Of a stretch of 24,484 nt of DNA, positions 14,403 through 20,510 are shown piece after piece; within the stretch, counting starts at the first letter, position 1; every line of letters starts with the position of its first letter. A model generated the notes under the pieces. That model was not told the origin of the DNA and did not search any database. It worked only from the letters and a program-made list of their open reading frames with translations. Position numbers and translations under genes: made by a program. This DNA is from an uncultured Phascolarctobacterium sp. (GTDB taxonomy: Bacteria; Bacillota; Negativicutes; Acidaminococcales; Acidaminococcaceae). The stretch lies in NCBI GenBank assembly GCA_905207485.1, contig CAJLLL010000029.1:1-24484 (forward strand), given 5' to 3'.

Positions 14403-15779
14403 TTAAACTCCTGCGTAATAGTAGTAGAAGGTCATGCCCAGGGTAACAGCCAAAGCGCCGCACATCGGGATGAAGGTACGTTTAACAAGGTCGAAGCTGG
14501 AAACATTGCCCATGCCGGAAGAAACAACGATAACTGCCGTAATAGGGGAGCAGGTACGTGCGATGGATGCCGCAAAGTGCATCGGCAGGAGCATCAGCAC
14601 GGGATGCAGGCCGGTATGTGCAGCAACAGCCGGGGTAAGTGCAGCAAACGCAAAGAACGGAGCGTTGCCGCTGCCCATAACGATGGAGCTGAATACGATA
14701 ATGGAAACCATTACCAGCATCATAGCCATCGGGCCGAAGCCAAGGGTTTTACTGCCTTCGATAAGGCTGTCGATGGTGCCCATGGAGAGCAGGCCCTGTG
14801 CGAAAGTCTGGCCGGCAATAATAAGGGTAATTACGTTAGCCATCTGCATGCCGAGGCCATCGAAGAAGGTTTGAATATCAGCAAAAACTTTTTTGCCGTC
14901 GCGCCAACGAATAAATTCGCAGCAGGCGCCGATAAAGAGACCAATGAACATAGCCATAACGATGTTCATTTTAATGGTGGTAATCCACAAGGAACTGAAA
15001 GAAAGGATTAAGCTGAGAGGAATAATCGGCAGGATTGCATACCACAACGGAGCATTGTCTGCAGGGTTTTCTTCTGCTTTTTCAACTTCCATCGGTTTAA
15101 CAACATGGCCCATTTTTTTATCCATGTATTTCTGGGTGAAATAATGCAGGGTACCTACAACAACAAATGCTACCATAACGATAGGCACCTGATAGTTGGT
15201 CCAGTACAGAACAGGGTCAACACCTGCGGTGGTTGCGGAAAGAATGGTACCGGTATCGCTCGGGCTCCAGTCAAAGCACAGGGTGGAAGCAACAGCCGCG
15301 GTTGCGGACAGGCGGCTTACGCCGAGGCCGATAAGAATCGGGAACATGGTTACCATTAAAAGCATTGCAAGGCCGGAAGCACTGTTGATGCAAAGGCCTA
15401 TTAACATGCCGACAATCCATGTTCCGGAAAGTACAAGATAAGGGGATTTTAAAGCCAGAAGCGGCTTAATGGTAAGGCGAACCAAAGAGCGGGAAGCGCC
15501 GATGCGGTCCATGTAGCGGGCAAACGCGCCTACGGACATAATGTTCAGGCCAAGGCCGGCAGCGTTGGAGCTCATGGTTTTGCGCATAAATTCAAAAGCA
15601 TCGAAGAACCAGGAACCGGTTGCGGATTTTTCCGGCAGGATTGTGCCGTAGCCGCAAAGCACGGCAATGTACATTAAAATCATACCGCCTAAAAAAAGTA
15701 CGGGCTGCGGCTTATATTTTTTATAGATAAGATAGCCTACCCAGAATGTTACAAGTGCAGAAATTACAATACCCATCAA
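14403..15779 (-). CDS. DcuC-family C4-dicarboxylate carrier-like protein
   Basis: 458 residues, about 12 membrane segments. Opens with a helix followed by YLIYKKYKPQPVLFLGGMILM, as in the anaerobic C4-dicarboxylate carrier family DcuC. Conserved-looking loops include INSASGLAMLL, FDWSPSDTGTILSATTAG and MGSGNAPFFAFAAL with ASIARTCSPITAV near the end. Known DcuC proteins exchange or export succinate and other C4-dicarboxylates under anaerobic conditions, which would fit a succinate-handling anaerobe, but the dipeptidase next to it leaves amino-acid or peptide-related substrates possible. RBS AGAGAGGATG precedes ATG 15779. A possible promoter (TTGCCT-18-TATACT) lies around 15818-15850 on the minus strand. 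Confidence 0.8.
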   Translation of the reverse strand: MMGIVISALVTFWVGYLIYKKYKPQPVLFLGGMILMYIAVLCGYGTILPEKSATGSWFFDAFEFMRKTMSSNAAGLGLNIMSVGAFARYMDRIGASRSLVRLTIKPLLALKSPYLVLSGTWIVGMLIGLCINSASGLAMLLMVTMFPILIGLGVSRLSATAAVASTLCFDWSPSDTGTILSATTAGVDPVLYWTNYQVPIVMVAFVVVGTLHYFTQKYMDKKMGHVVKPMEVEKAEENPADNAPLWYAILPIIPLSLILSFSSLWITTIKMNIVMAMFIGLFIGACCEFIRWRDGKKVFADIQTFFDGLGMQMANVITLIIAGQTFAQGLLSMGTIDSLIEGSKTLGFGPMAMMLVMVSIIVFSSIVMGSGNAPFFAFAALTPAVAAHTGLHPVLMLLPMHFAASIARTCSPITAVIVVSSGMGNVSSFDLVKRTFIPMCGALAVTLGMTFYYYYAGV

Positions 15780-15942
15780 ATCATCCTCTCTGTTTTATAG
15801 TTAGAACTAATTACAGTATAAGCTAAATCGCAGGGCAAAGGCAAGCAAAAAAGTTATAAATTTACAGAAAATTTTTAAAATATTATTAAATTGTTAAGTT
15901 TATAAGCGTAACTTATACGTTAAAAACCGTTTCAGCAGATTT

Positions 15943-16905
15943 TTAACTGTTTTGCAGTGCCTGCCATGCTTCAAGCGCACGGGCTACAAAAAGTTTGCGG
16001 ATGCCTTCGTTTTCGCCCATGCCATGCAGATAAGGAATAACTTTAAAGCCGCAGCTTTCAAGGATAGTTTTATGCGAATCTTCTTCGTCTCCGGCCATAT
16101 CGTTGTTAGCATGGTCACCGGCTACCATCATGGCTGGCATAATGGTAATTTCCTGAATGTTTTTCGCTTTTAAAAGCGGAATTACGGTATCAAGGTGCGG
16201 CCAGCCTTCCACAGAATAAATAAAAGCATTATCAAAGCCGAGTTCGTTTAAGCGGTTCTGCATAACGGAATAATAAGCGTTGGCAGGATGCGGTGTGCCG
16301 TGTGCCAGAAGCAGTACGGCGCTTCCTTCTTTTTGCGGCGGAAACTGTGTGCTGAGAGCCTGCATGGTGTCTTTAATATCGTCGCGTTGCCCTTCCTGTC
16401 CCATCCAGTACATTAATGGAGTGCCGATAGTGATTTTTTTGAACATCGTTTTGTAATGATTAAACACATAAGTTTTATAGGCATATTCAATACCGGGAAT
16501 AATATCCAGTGAACAAAGCGCTATGCGGGTATAACCTTTGCTGTGCAGGTTCTCTAGGGCTTCTTCCGGAGTTGGATAGGTAATGCCTTCATTCTTTTTA
16601 ATGCGGTCAATAACAATATGCGAAGTAAATGCCAGTTCTGCCGTTACGCCGGGGCAGGCGGCTTTAATTTCTTCAAAAACGGCATCAATTGTTTTGCTGC
16701 GTGTTTCTTTATATGTGGTGCCGAAACTCATTACAAGAATGGCATCTTTATCGGGCAGGGAAGCAAGTTCCGGGTTTTCATAAACGCATACGCCGATTTG
16801 TGCTGCGTTTAACAGTGAAGGCGTAGCGGTTTTTACTTCCTCACTCAGTTTATAACCTGCGCTTCCGGTATCTGCTTCCAGAAAGGGACTAAAATTTTTT
16901 AACAA
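15943..16905 (-). CDS. cbiK: Sirohydrochlorin cobaltochelatase CbiK
   Basis: 320 residues. Inserts Co2+ into sirohydrochlorin in the anaerobic cobalamin pathway; related enzymes also insert Fe2+ for siroheme. Metal-site residues match the CbiK pattern: His202 in AHGTPHPAN, Glu233 in SVEGWP and His265 in VAGDHANND. The chelatase core starts only at about residue 54 (AILVMSFGTTYKETR), so there is a roughly 50-residue N-terminal extension that is neither a signal peptide nor a membrane segment. TTG 16905 is preferred over GTG 16914 because AAGGAG ends directly at the GTG but is eight bases from the TTG. No other cobalamin genes are in the window. It stands behind the DtxR-like gene, separated by a terminator. 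Confidence 0.93.
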   Translation of the reverse strand: MLKNFSPFLEADTGSAGYKLSEEVKTATPSLLNAAQIGVCVYENPELASLPDKDAILVMSFGTTYKETRSKTIDAVFEEIKAACPGVTAELAFTSHIVIDRIKKNEGITYPTPEEALENLHSKGYTRIALCSLDIIPGIEYAYKTYVFNHYKTMFKKITIGTPLMYWMGQEGQRDDIKDTMQALSTQFPPQKEGSAVLLLAHGTPHPANAYYSVMQNRLNELGFDNAFIYSVEGWPHLDTVIPLLKAKNIQEITIMPAMMVAGDHANNDMAGDEEDSHKTILESCGFKVIPYLHGMGENEGIRKLFVARALEAWQALQNS

Positions 16906-16930
16906 AGTCTTCACTCCTTAGAAAAATTAT

Positions 16931-16959
16931 AAAAAAAACTTTCTGCCTGAGACAGAAAG
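16931..16959 (-). terminator. Terminator of the DtxR-like repressor gene
   Basis: Minus strand: CTTTCTG (16959-16953), 7-base loop, CAGAAAG (16945-16939), then eight T residues. It separates the repressor from cbiK. Confidence 0.88.
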
Positions 16960-16991
16960 GTTTAATATCCGCCTGTGTAGTTGGTATTTGG

Positions 16992-17363
16992 TTAGTTTGC
17001 TGCTATAAGATGTTTTTTTATGGCATTAAAAGTCTCGGGGCTTATAACATGTTCAATGCGGCAGGCATCATGTTCGGCAATATCTGCCGGCACGCCGAAG
17101 TGTTCAATAAGGCATTTGGTAAGTACCTTATGGCGTTCCAGTACTTCTTTGGCTTTGGCAAGCCCGGTTTCCGTAAGTACAATATTGCCTCCGGCTTCTA
17201 CCAGAATAAAGTTTTCGCGTTTTAAAATGCTCATTGCACGGCTGACGCTTGCTTTGGTAAAATTCATTTTTTCCGCTACATCAATAGCACGTACTTTGCC
17301 CTGTTTCTGCTGTAATTGCAAAATTGTTTCCAAATACATTTCGCCTGATTCCTGCAGAATCAT
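16992..17363 (-). CDS. DtxR/MntR-family metal-dependent repressor
   Basis: 123 residues. N-terminal winged helix (about 1-65; recognition region FTKASVSRAMSILKRENFI) and the metal-binding dimerisation domain (about 66-123). It lacks the C-terminal SH3-like domain, so it has MntR length. Its metal ligands however follow the iron-type DtxR pattern: Met9 in EMYLETI, Cys101, Glu104 and His105 in DACRIEHV, where Bacillus MntR uses Asp8 and glutamates. This suggests Fe2+ rather than Mn2+ sensing. ATG 17363 is chosen because GGAGG lies upstream and homology starts there. Its own promoter (TTGCCC-17-TACAAT) is predicted. Possible targets nearby are cbiK and the ABC importer, but no shared operator was identified. 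Confidence 0.88.
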   Translation of the reverse strand: MILQESGEMYLETILQLQQKQGKVRAIDVAEKMNFTKASVSRAMSILKRENFILVEAGGNIVLTETGLAKAKEVLERHKVLTKCLIEHFGVPADIAEHDACRIEHVISPETFNAIKKHLIAAN

Positions 17364-17401
17364 AATTAAAACCTCCGTGCTGTAAATTACTATACTTATA
17401 T

Positions 17402-17430
17402 ATTGTAACATTATCAGCGGCAGTGGGCAA
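17402..17430 (-). promoter_or_regulatory. Predicted promoter of the DtxR-like gene
   Basis: Minus strand: -35 TTGCCC (17430-17425), 17-base spacer, -10 TACAAT (17407-17402), in the gap behind the S-component-like gene. Confidence 0.55.
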
Positions 17431-17450
17431 GCGGCAATATTAAGGCTGTT

Positions 17451-17936
17451 TCAGCGCATATTGGCGGCGGGCTGCAAAAAAGAGGCACGGCGCAGCAGCG
17501 AAGAAAAAAGCGGCGCTGCAAAAGCGGTGAAAATCATGCCCGGAACTGCCGCAGCAACAAGTGCCAAAGCGGCCTGGCCGATAAAGGCTGAAAGCACAAG
17601 CCTTGCAGCGGCGCTGGCAATAGGGCCGGACAAAATATAAAATACTTTGCTGCTGCCAAAAATATAAAAACAAATTGCCACTACAATACGGAAAGAGAGG
17701 GCTATGGCAACATTAAAAGGATTTTGTGTGCCGAGCATAAGGCAGATAAGTGAAGCGCCTATACCGGCAGTAAGATAACGTTTAACGCCGAAAACGCCGC
17801 ATACAGCGACAGCAATGGGAGCGGAAAGCTGAAATTCGCTGCCGGGAACAAATGAAGGAATTTTTAAACTGCCGCTGACAGCTATAAAAGCTGTTAAAAG
17901 GGCTAAAAGACTGATTTCTCGTACAGAACTGCGCAT
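17451..17936 (-). CDS. ECF transporter S-component-like membrane protein
   Basis: 161 residues, five or six hydrophobic segments, with short polar ends. It has the size and pattern of vitamin-binding S components of energy-coupling-factor transporters (REISLLALLTAFIAVSG at the start, then an FQLSAPIAVAVCGVFGVKRYL stretch), but the conserved BioY motifs are not seen, and no ECF ATPase or T-component gene is in the window, which would fit group II ECF systems with a shared module elsewhere. The promoter carries GTTAAC repeats in the geometry of a biotin repressor (BirA) site, so biotin or a precursor is the best guess for substrate; this is inference from the operator alone. RBS AAGAAGG precedes ATG 17936. 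Confidence 0.6.
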   Translation of the reverse strand: MRSSVREISLLALLTAFIAVSGSLKIPSFVPGSEFQLSAPIAVAVCGVFGVKRYLTAGIGASLICLMLGTQNPFNVAIALSFRIVVAICFYIFGSSKVFYILSGPIASAAARLVLSAFIGQAALALVAAAVPGMIFTAFAAPLFSSLLRRASFLQPAANMR

Positions 17937-17987
17937 GGTTAACCTTCTTTCTAATCTTAGTTAACCATAAGTATAAGACAGGTTAAC
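17937..17987. promoter_or_regulatory. Triple GTTAAC operator, BirA-like
   Basis: Three GTTAAC palindromes at 17938, 17960 and 17982, exactly 22 bases apart. The upper two form GTTAACC-N14-GGTTAAC (17960-17987), matching the half-site sequence and spacing known for BirA operators; the lower pair repeats it with one mismatch (GTTAACC-N14-AGTTAAC). The array covers the promoter core, the start point and the start codon. Identity of the regulator is inferred. Confidence 0.6.
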
Positions 17988-17998
17988 GTTTAAGTCAA
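17970..17998 (-). promoter_or_regulatory. Promoter of the S-component-like gene
   Basis: Minus strand: -35 TTGACT (17998-17993), 17-base spacer, -10 TATACT (17975-17970). One GTTAAC repeat is inside the spacer and one is at the predicted start point. Confidence 0.7.
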
Positions 17999-18076
17999 TA
18001 AAAATTAAAGCGTCAATTGTGCAGGCGCCTTCTTATATTGTAAAATAAGTATATAAATGTTAAAGGTGAGGTAAAA

Positions 18077-19177
18077 ATGCTTGAATTTATAAAAGAACAG
18101 AATAATGTTTGGGAAAATATGCGCGCTTGCGGCAAGCCTTTGGTACTGTACGGCATGGGCAATGGGGCGGACGCTATACTTGACCGTATGGCGCAGGAAA
18201 ATTTACCGGCGGCAGGCGTGTTTGCCAGTGATGAATTTGTGCGCGGGCAAAACTTTCGTGGTTTTACGGTAGAACGGTATGGAGATGTTAAGGCACGGCT
18301 GGATGATTTTGCAATAGTAATAGCTTTTGCCAGTGAATTGCCGGACGTGCTGGCGCGTTTTAAAGACTTTGCATCAAAACATATTGTATTTGCGCCGCAT
18401 CTGCCGCTTTATGCCGGCAGCGAAACAGTGAGCGTCGGGGGGATGGCTAAATATGAACGGCGCCTGCACAGCGTGTCTGACAATTTGGCTGATGAACAAT
18501 CGCGCAAAGTGTTTGCCGGTGTGCTGAACTATAAACTGAGCGGTAAGCCGCAGTACTTGTGGCAGTGCGAAACTGAACGCGCCGGTGATTTAAAGCAGCT
18601 TTTTAGTTTTAATGATAACGAAAGCTACCTTGATTTGGGTGCGTATGACGGCGATACGGTGCGTGAATTTTTAAGCCTTACCGGCGGGCAGTATGCGCAA
18701 ATAACCGCCGTGGAAGCAGACAGGCGCAATTACCGCAAGCTGTGTGCCAAAACGGAAGGGCTTGCCAATTTGCGCACAGTAGAAGCAGCCGTATGGAATG
18801 AAGATACGGAACTGGAATTTTCCGACAGCGGCGGCAGGCAGTCTACCTTGATAGGAGGGCATAAGCGTATAGTCAAAGCAGTTAAAATGGATAATCTGCT
18901 TGGAAGCGAACCTGTTACTTATATTAAAATGGATGTGGAAGGAGCGGAAAAACAGGCGCTTATGGGTTTAAAGGACCATATCCTGCGCGACAGGCCTAAA
19001 ATGTTTATTGCTGCATATCATTATGATAATGATTTTTTTGAACTGCCGGAATTAATATGGCATCTGTGCGGCAGCTATAAAATTTATCTGCGTAAGCATC
19101 CTTACGTGCCGGCATGGGAAATGAATTTTTTAATCTCAGAGCAAGGGACACAAAAAGTCCCTATGAGTCAAAAATGA
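18077..19177 (+). CDS. FkbM-family methyltransferase with N-terminal Rossmann-like domain
   Basis: 366 residues. The C-terminal half (about 180-350) is an FkbM-type SAM-dependent O-methyltransferase: motif I YLDLGAYDGDTVREF (184-198), acidic ITAVEAD (209-215), and the family signature KMDVEGAEKQAL (284-295). The N-terminal ~130 residues hold a glycine-rich nucleotide-binding-like turn LYGMGNGAD (24-32), an architecture seen in polysaccharide-related FkbM proteins. Likely methylates a sugar or lipid-linked glycan; no glycan genes adjoin it. RBS AAAGGTGAGG precedes ATG 18077. The last residues (SEQGTQKVPMSQK) are encoded by a short hairpin-forming stretch and may be a late addition. It is monocistronic. 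Confidence 0.85.
   Translation: MLEFIKEQNNVWENMRACGKPLVLYGMGNGADAILDRMAQENLPAAGVFASDEFVRGQNFRGFTVERYGDVKARLDDFAIVIAFASELPDVLARFKDFASKHIVFAPHLPLYAGSETVSVGGMAKYERRLHSVSDNLADEQSRKVFAGVLNYKLSGKPQYLWQCETERAGDLKQLFSFNDNESYLDLGAYDGDTVREFLSLTGGQYAQITAVEADRRNYRKLCAKTEGLANLRTVEAAVWNEDTELEFSDSGGRQSTLIGGHKRIVKAVKMDNLLGSEPVTYIKMDVEGAEKQALMGLKDHILRDRPKMFIAAYHYDNDFFELPELIWHLCGSYKIYLRKHPYVPAWEMNFLISEQGTQKVPMSQK
19144..19162. repeat. Short GGGAC/GTCCC hairpin at the FkbM 3' end
   Basis: AGGGAC-ACAAAAA-GTCCCT, a perfect 6-bp stem with 7-base loop, flanked by CTCA/TGAG that could extend it. It lies within the last codons of the methyltransferase gene. It resembles GGGAC...GTCCC dispersed hairpin elements seen in some Firmicutes, but only one copy is in the window. 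Confidence 0.4.
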
Positions 19178-19241
19178 AGAATTGTGCGTTTGTGATGGAA
19201 AAATTTGACAAGAGTTGCAAAAAGTAACAAAATTGTTAAAA

Positions 19242-19287
19242 AATTGTAAAATATTTTACCTAATGTAAGCAGGAATTTTACAATTCC
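19242..19287. promoter_or_regulatory. Inverted-repeat regulatory region of the ABC importer
   Basis: Two perfect 11-bp arms, AATTGTAAAAT (19242-19252) and ATTTTACAATT (19275-19285), with centres 33 bases apart. Nested inside are a 14-bp palindrome GTAAAATATTTTAC (19246-19259) and GGAATT-TTAC-AATTCC (19272-19287). The right arm overlaps a likely -35 (TTTACA, 19277-19282) for a -10 at about 19300-19307. Regulator unknown. Confidence 0.5.
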
Positions 19288-19338
19288 AAGAGAAAATAAT
19301 TTATAGTATCCTAAAAACCATAAAAGGAGTGGAGACTC

Positions 19339-20373
19339 ATGAAAAAAGCAAAATGGCTCTGTACTGCAGCGGCAGTTCTGGCATTATCGGCAGTTGTTGC
19401 AGGCTGCGGCGGCGATGAGAAAAAAGAAGCTGCTAAAGCTGGCGGTCCGAGCGGCGAGGTAATGGTTTATACTTCCATTTACCCTGATATTATTGATAAT
19501 GTTTGCAAACCGGCAATGAGCAAAGTTTTCCCGGATATGAAGGTTAACTGGTTCCAGGGCGGCACCGAAAAAGTTATGACCAAAATGGCCGGCGAAATCA
19601 AAGCTAAAAAAATTGGCGCAGATGTATTGATGGTTGCTGAACCTTCTTACTATTTGACCCTGAAAAAAGATAACCTGCTTTTGGATTATGTATCCCCGAA
19701 TCTGAAAGACGTTATCACCGATAAGGACGAAAAAGGCGCTTGGTCTTCCGTTCGTATCAGCAACATGATTATCGCTTACAACTCCGATAAACTGTCCGCT
19801 GAAGAAGCACCGAAAACATGGAAAGATTTGACCGACCCGAAATGGAAAGGCAAAATAGCTATGCCTAACCCGATGCTGTCCGGTACTGCATTCGTAGCAG
19901 TAGGCGCATTGGCTGATAAATACGGTTGGGAATATTTTGACCAGCTCAAAGCTAACGGCATCCGTGTAGAAGAAGGCAACTCCGCAATTCAGAACAAACT
20001 TTTAACCGGCGAATATGCAGCAGCTATGATTCTCGAAGAAAACATCCTGAAACTGGCAGCTACCAAAAACGAGCCTTTGAAAGTTATATATCCTGAAGAC
20101 GGCGTAGTAATCATTCCTTCCCCGATTGCTATCTTCAACACCACCAAGAACCAGGAAGGCGCTAAAGCCATGGTTGACTGGTGGCTGTCCAAAGAAGGCC
20201 AGCAGGCTGTTGTTGAAGGCTGGATGCACTCTGTACGCGGCGACGTACAGCCGCCTAAAGGCGCTCCGGAACTTAAATCCTTCTCTGATAAAGCTATAAA
20301 AGTTGATTGGCAGAAGATGGCTGACAACAAAGCTGAAATTAAAGAAGAATTCCGCGTAAGGGTTATGGAATAA
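19339..20373 (+). CDS. ABC transporter substrate-binding lipoprotein (FbpA-like family)
   Basis: 344 residues. Lipoprotein signal with lipobox VAGC (Cys23) and a charged linker, so anchored outside the membrane. The mature part is a periplasmic-binding fold of the Fe(III)/2-aminoethylphosphonate/sugar-phosphate cluster: VMVYTSIYPDIID at the first strand, ADVLMVAEPSYYLTLKKDNLL, WKDLTDPKWKGKIAMPNP, and the C-terminal WWLSKEGQQAV. The Tyr-Tyr pair that binds iron late in classical FbpA is not seen at the expected place (GEYAAAMILEEN there). The substrate may therefore be a phosphonate, sugar phosphate or other anion, not bare iron. RBS AAAAGGAG precedes ATG 19339. First gene of the importer operon, with a hairpin after it that likely keeps its expression above that of the permease. 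Confidence 0.88.
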   Translation: MKKAKWLCTAAAVLALSAVVAGCGGDEKKEAAKAGGPSGEVMVYTSIYPDIIDNVCKPAMSKVFPDMKVNWFQGGTEKVMTKMAGEIKAKKIGADVLMVAEPSYYLTLKKDNLLLDYVSPNLKDVITDKDEKGAWSSVRISNMIIAYNSDKLSAEEAPKTWKDLTDPKWKGKIAMPNPMLSGTAFVAVGALADKYGWEYFDQLKANGIRVEEGNSAIQNKLLTGEYAAAMILEENILKLAATKNEPLKVIYPEDGVVIIPSPIAIFNTTKNQEGAKAMVDWWLSKEGQQAVVEGWMHSVRGDVQPPKGAPELKSFSDKAIKVDWQKMADNKAEIKEEFRVRVME

Positions 20374-20417
20374 CGGTTCTTTCTAAATCCGGCATGAGAT
20401 ATTAAGTGAGGGAAGTT

Positions 20418-20446
20418 AGGGGTCGCTGTGGGGCGATCCCTTTTTC
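20418..20446 (+). terminator. Intra-operon terminator-like hairpin after the binding protein
   Basis: AGGGGTCGC pairs with GGCGATCCCT (one G-U pair) around a short loop and is followed by TTTTT. Two smaller hairpins, CCTAAAA-GTAAG-TTTTAGG (20465-20483) and CGGC-TGTTAT-GCCG (20485-20498), follow before the permease RBS. Probably partial termination or mRNA protection. Confidence 0.65.
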
Positions 20447-20510
20447 CCATTTTATAAAAAGCAACCTAAAAGTAAGTTTTAGGGCGGCTGTTATGCCGTA
20501 GAAAGGAGTT

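Noticed and set aside
14286..15011. Long plus-strand open frame of 241 codons
   Set aside because: It is antisense to the DcuC-like carrier, has low-complexity His/Asn/Gly composition, and no RBS; a shadow frame.
15780..15942. Possible cobalamin riboswitch near cbiK
   Set aside because: The gap is downstream of cbiK and only 163 bases long; no B12-box-like sequence was seen, and only a weak hairpin TATAAG-CGTAA-CTTATA at about 15902-15918 is present.
16906..16991. Riboswitch or DtxR operator before cbiK
   Set aside because: The gap is filled by a terminator and the RBS; no palindrome of DtxR type was found.
19246..19259. GTAAAATATTTTAC as a Fur box
   Set aside because: It lacks the TGAnAATnATTnTCA pattern; left as an operator of unknown type.
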